DNA of 6,053 nt from an uncultured Oscillospiraceae bacterium (lineage in GTDB: Bacteria; Bacillota; Clostridia; Oscillospirales; Acutalibacteraceae), in the NCBI GenBank assembly GCA_902461995.1, contig CABQAA010000137.1:1-6053 (forward strand), read 5' to 3'. Positions 5,252-6,053 of the stretch are shown piece after piece. Under the pieces are notes generated by a model that saw nothing but the letters and a program-made list of their open reading frames with translations, searched no databases and was not told the DNA's origin. A program made the position numbers and the translations under genes. Every line of letters begins with the position of its first letter. Position 1 is the stretch's first letter.

Positions 5252-6053
5252 TCAGGCCGGCGTTTCGCCCGGTATCTGCAGAAGAGCGGCAGCGTTGCCG
5301 CCGAGGACGGCGGCGGATTCGGCCGGAGTGAAGTGCTGGCGGAGCAGGAACTCCCGCGTCTGTTCCACGGCGGTTTTCTGTTCGGTCCAGGGAGAATCGG
5401 TTCCGAACAGCACCCGGTCGGGTCCGACGGCGCGGATGAAGTCCCCGAAAAACCCCCAACGGTCGGGATGTTCAGGGATCGTACGGCTCGTATCAAAATA
5501 AAAGTTCATGCCGCCCAATATAGACAGGGCCTCCTCCCACATCCAATCCCCACCCAGATGAGCCAGAACGATGCGGGTATCGGGGGCGGCTTCCCGCAGA
5601 CGGGCCGCCCGGTCGGGCGTGCAGTGGAAGGGGGGATCCATGCCCACATCCACACCCGCATGGAACACGACGATGAGGCCGAGCGCTCCGGCCGCCTTTA
5701 CCACTTCGATGGTGTCGGGCCCGTCCACATAGCAGCCTTGATACTCGGGATGCAGCTTGATGCCGAGCAAGCCGAGCGATTTAAGGCGTTCCAGCTCCTC
5801 CCGCCAGGCGGGGGAGCGGGGATGGACGCTGCCAAAAGAGCGCAGTCCGGGCTGCCGGTCCGCCAAAGCCGCGAAATCGTTGATGGAGTGGGAGGGCTTT
5901 TCCGAGGTGGCGATGGGAAGGATCAGGGAGATGCCGATGCCGCCAGCCCGGGATGAGGCGGCAAGTCCCGCCAGCGTGCCATCGTGATGAGGACGGCTTT
6001 CTCCATAGACATCGGCAAAGCGGCGGGTATTTGCGGTCAGAGAGGCGAGGGGG
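5252..6053 (-). CDS. Amidohydrolase-family (TIM-barrel) metal-dependent hydrolase, 5' end outside window
   Basis: The frame is open to the window edge, so the N-terminus is missing; 266 residues are visible, counted from the edge. The visible part begins PLASLTANTRRF, and HDGTLAGL follows at 23-30. Later barrel motifs are intact: GIKLHPEYQG (97-106), VFHAGVDVG (129-137), VLAHLGG (162-168) and FGTDSPW (216-222). They supply the typical metal-site His residues and the catalytic Asp218. The N-terminal HxH metal motif should lie just outside the window. It belongs to the COG2159-like group of predicted TIM-barrel hydrolases or decarboxylases, whose substrates are mostly unknown. A TTG at 5866 is not the start, because conserved family sequence (LPIATSEKPSHSINDF) continues upstream of it in frame. 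It is the most upstream visible gene of the operon; any promoter lies beyond the window. Confidence 0.9.
   Translation of the reverse strand, partial: PLASLTANTRRFADVYGESRPHHDGTLAGLAASSRAGGIGISLILPIATSEKPSHSINDFAALADRQPGLRSFGSVHPRSPAWREELERLKSLGLLGIKLHPEYQGCYVDGPDTIEVVKAAGALGLIVVFHAGVDVGMDPPFHCTPDRAARLREAAPDTRIVLAHLGGDWMWEEALSILGGMNFYFDTSRTIPEHPDRWGFFGDFIRAVGPDRVLFGTDSPWTEQKTAVEQTREFLLRQHFTPAESAAVLGGNAAALLQIPGETPA

Noticed and set aside
5252..5866. Amidohydrolase read as a 204-residue protein starting at TTG 5866
   Set aside because: The frame continues without a stop to the window edge, and the upstream residues fit the family, so the gene is cut by the window and not truncated.
5333..5956. 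207-codon plus-strand frame opposite the amidohydrolase
   Set aside because: The opposite strand encodes conserved metal-site motifs throughout this span; this frame is a shadow.
1..6053. tRNA, rRNA, insertion sequence, or a new defence or biosynthetic system
   Set aside because: I saw no cloverleaf, rRNA motif, terminal inverted repeats or transposase. The genes present are explained by known families apart from the one unknown membrane protein.

Overview
The window is GC-rich, tightly packed bacterial DNA with Shine-Dalgarno-led genes and intrinsic terminators. A monomeric [FeFe]-hydrogenase beside a small clostridial-type ferredoxin points to a strict anaerobe. The gene styles (Cof-type HAD phosphatase, GtrA/VanZ membrane proteins, clostridial cupin) suggest a high-GC member of the Clostridia, possibly an Oscillospiraceae-like gut or digester bacterium. 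That placement is inference; there is no rRNA or other marker in the window.

Layout, left to right. A symmetrical terminator (4-38) closes a leftward cupin gene (61-477). A 249-bp divergent intergenic region (478-726) carries candidate promoters for the cupin gene (leftward) and the hydrogenase (rightward). The rightward pair [FeFe]-hydrogenase (727-1950) and mono-cluster ferredoxin (2002-2190) ends at a strong GC-rich hairpin (2206-2240). A leftward gene for an unrecognised membrane-anchored, extracytoplasmic protein (2244-3113) runs into the same hairpin from the other side. Its 325-bp upstream region (3114-3439) is AT-rich and has a well-formed leftward promoter with an operator-like palindrome in the spacer, a 31-bp-phased direct repeat, a possible 39-codon upstream ORF, and the terminator of the next operon. 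The right half (3440-6053) is a leftward operon, in transcription order: amidohydrolase (5' end beyond the window), Cof-type HAD phosphatase, VanZ-GtrA fusion membrane protein, terminator.

How the genes work together. The hydrogenase and ferredoxin form an obvious functional pair: ferredoxin would carry electrons to or from an enzyme that reduces protons or oxidises H2. No hydrogenase maturases (HydE/F/G) are in view. The right-hand operon joins two soluble hydrolases to a membrane protein of envelope-polysaccharide/lipid-carrier type, but their common substrate cannot be read from sequence. The cupin and the membrane-anchored protein look monocistronic.

The most noteworthy points are the variant H-cluster motifs of the hydrogenase, the VanZ-GtrA fusion with degenerate VanZ residues, the regulated-looking promoter of the unknown membrane protein, and two terminators that share sequence beyond their stems. 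I found no convincing new multi-gene system, CRISPR array, mobile element or RNA gene.
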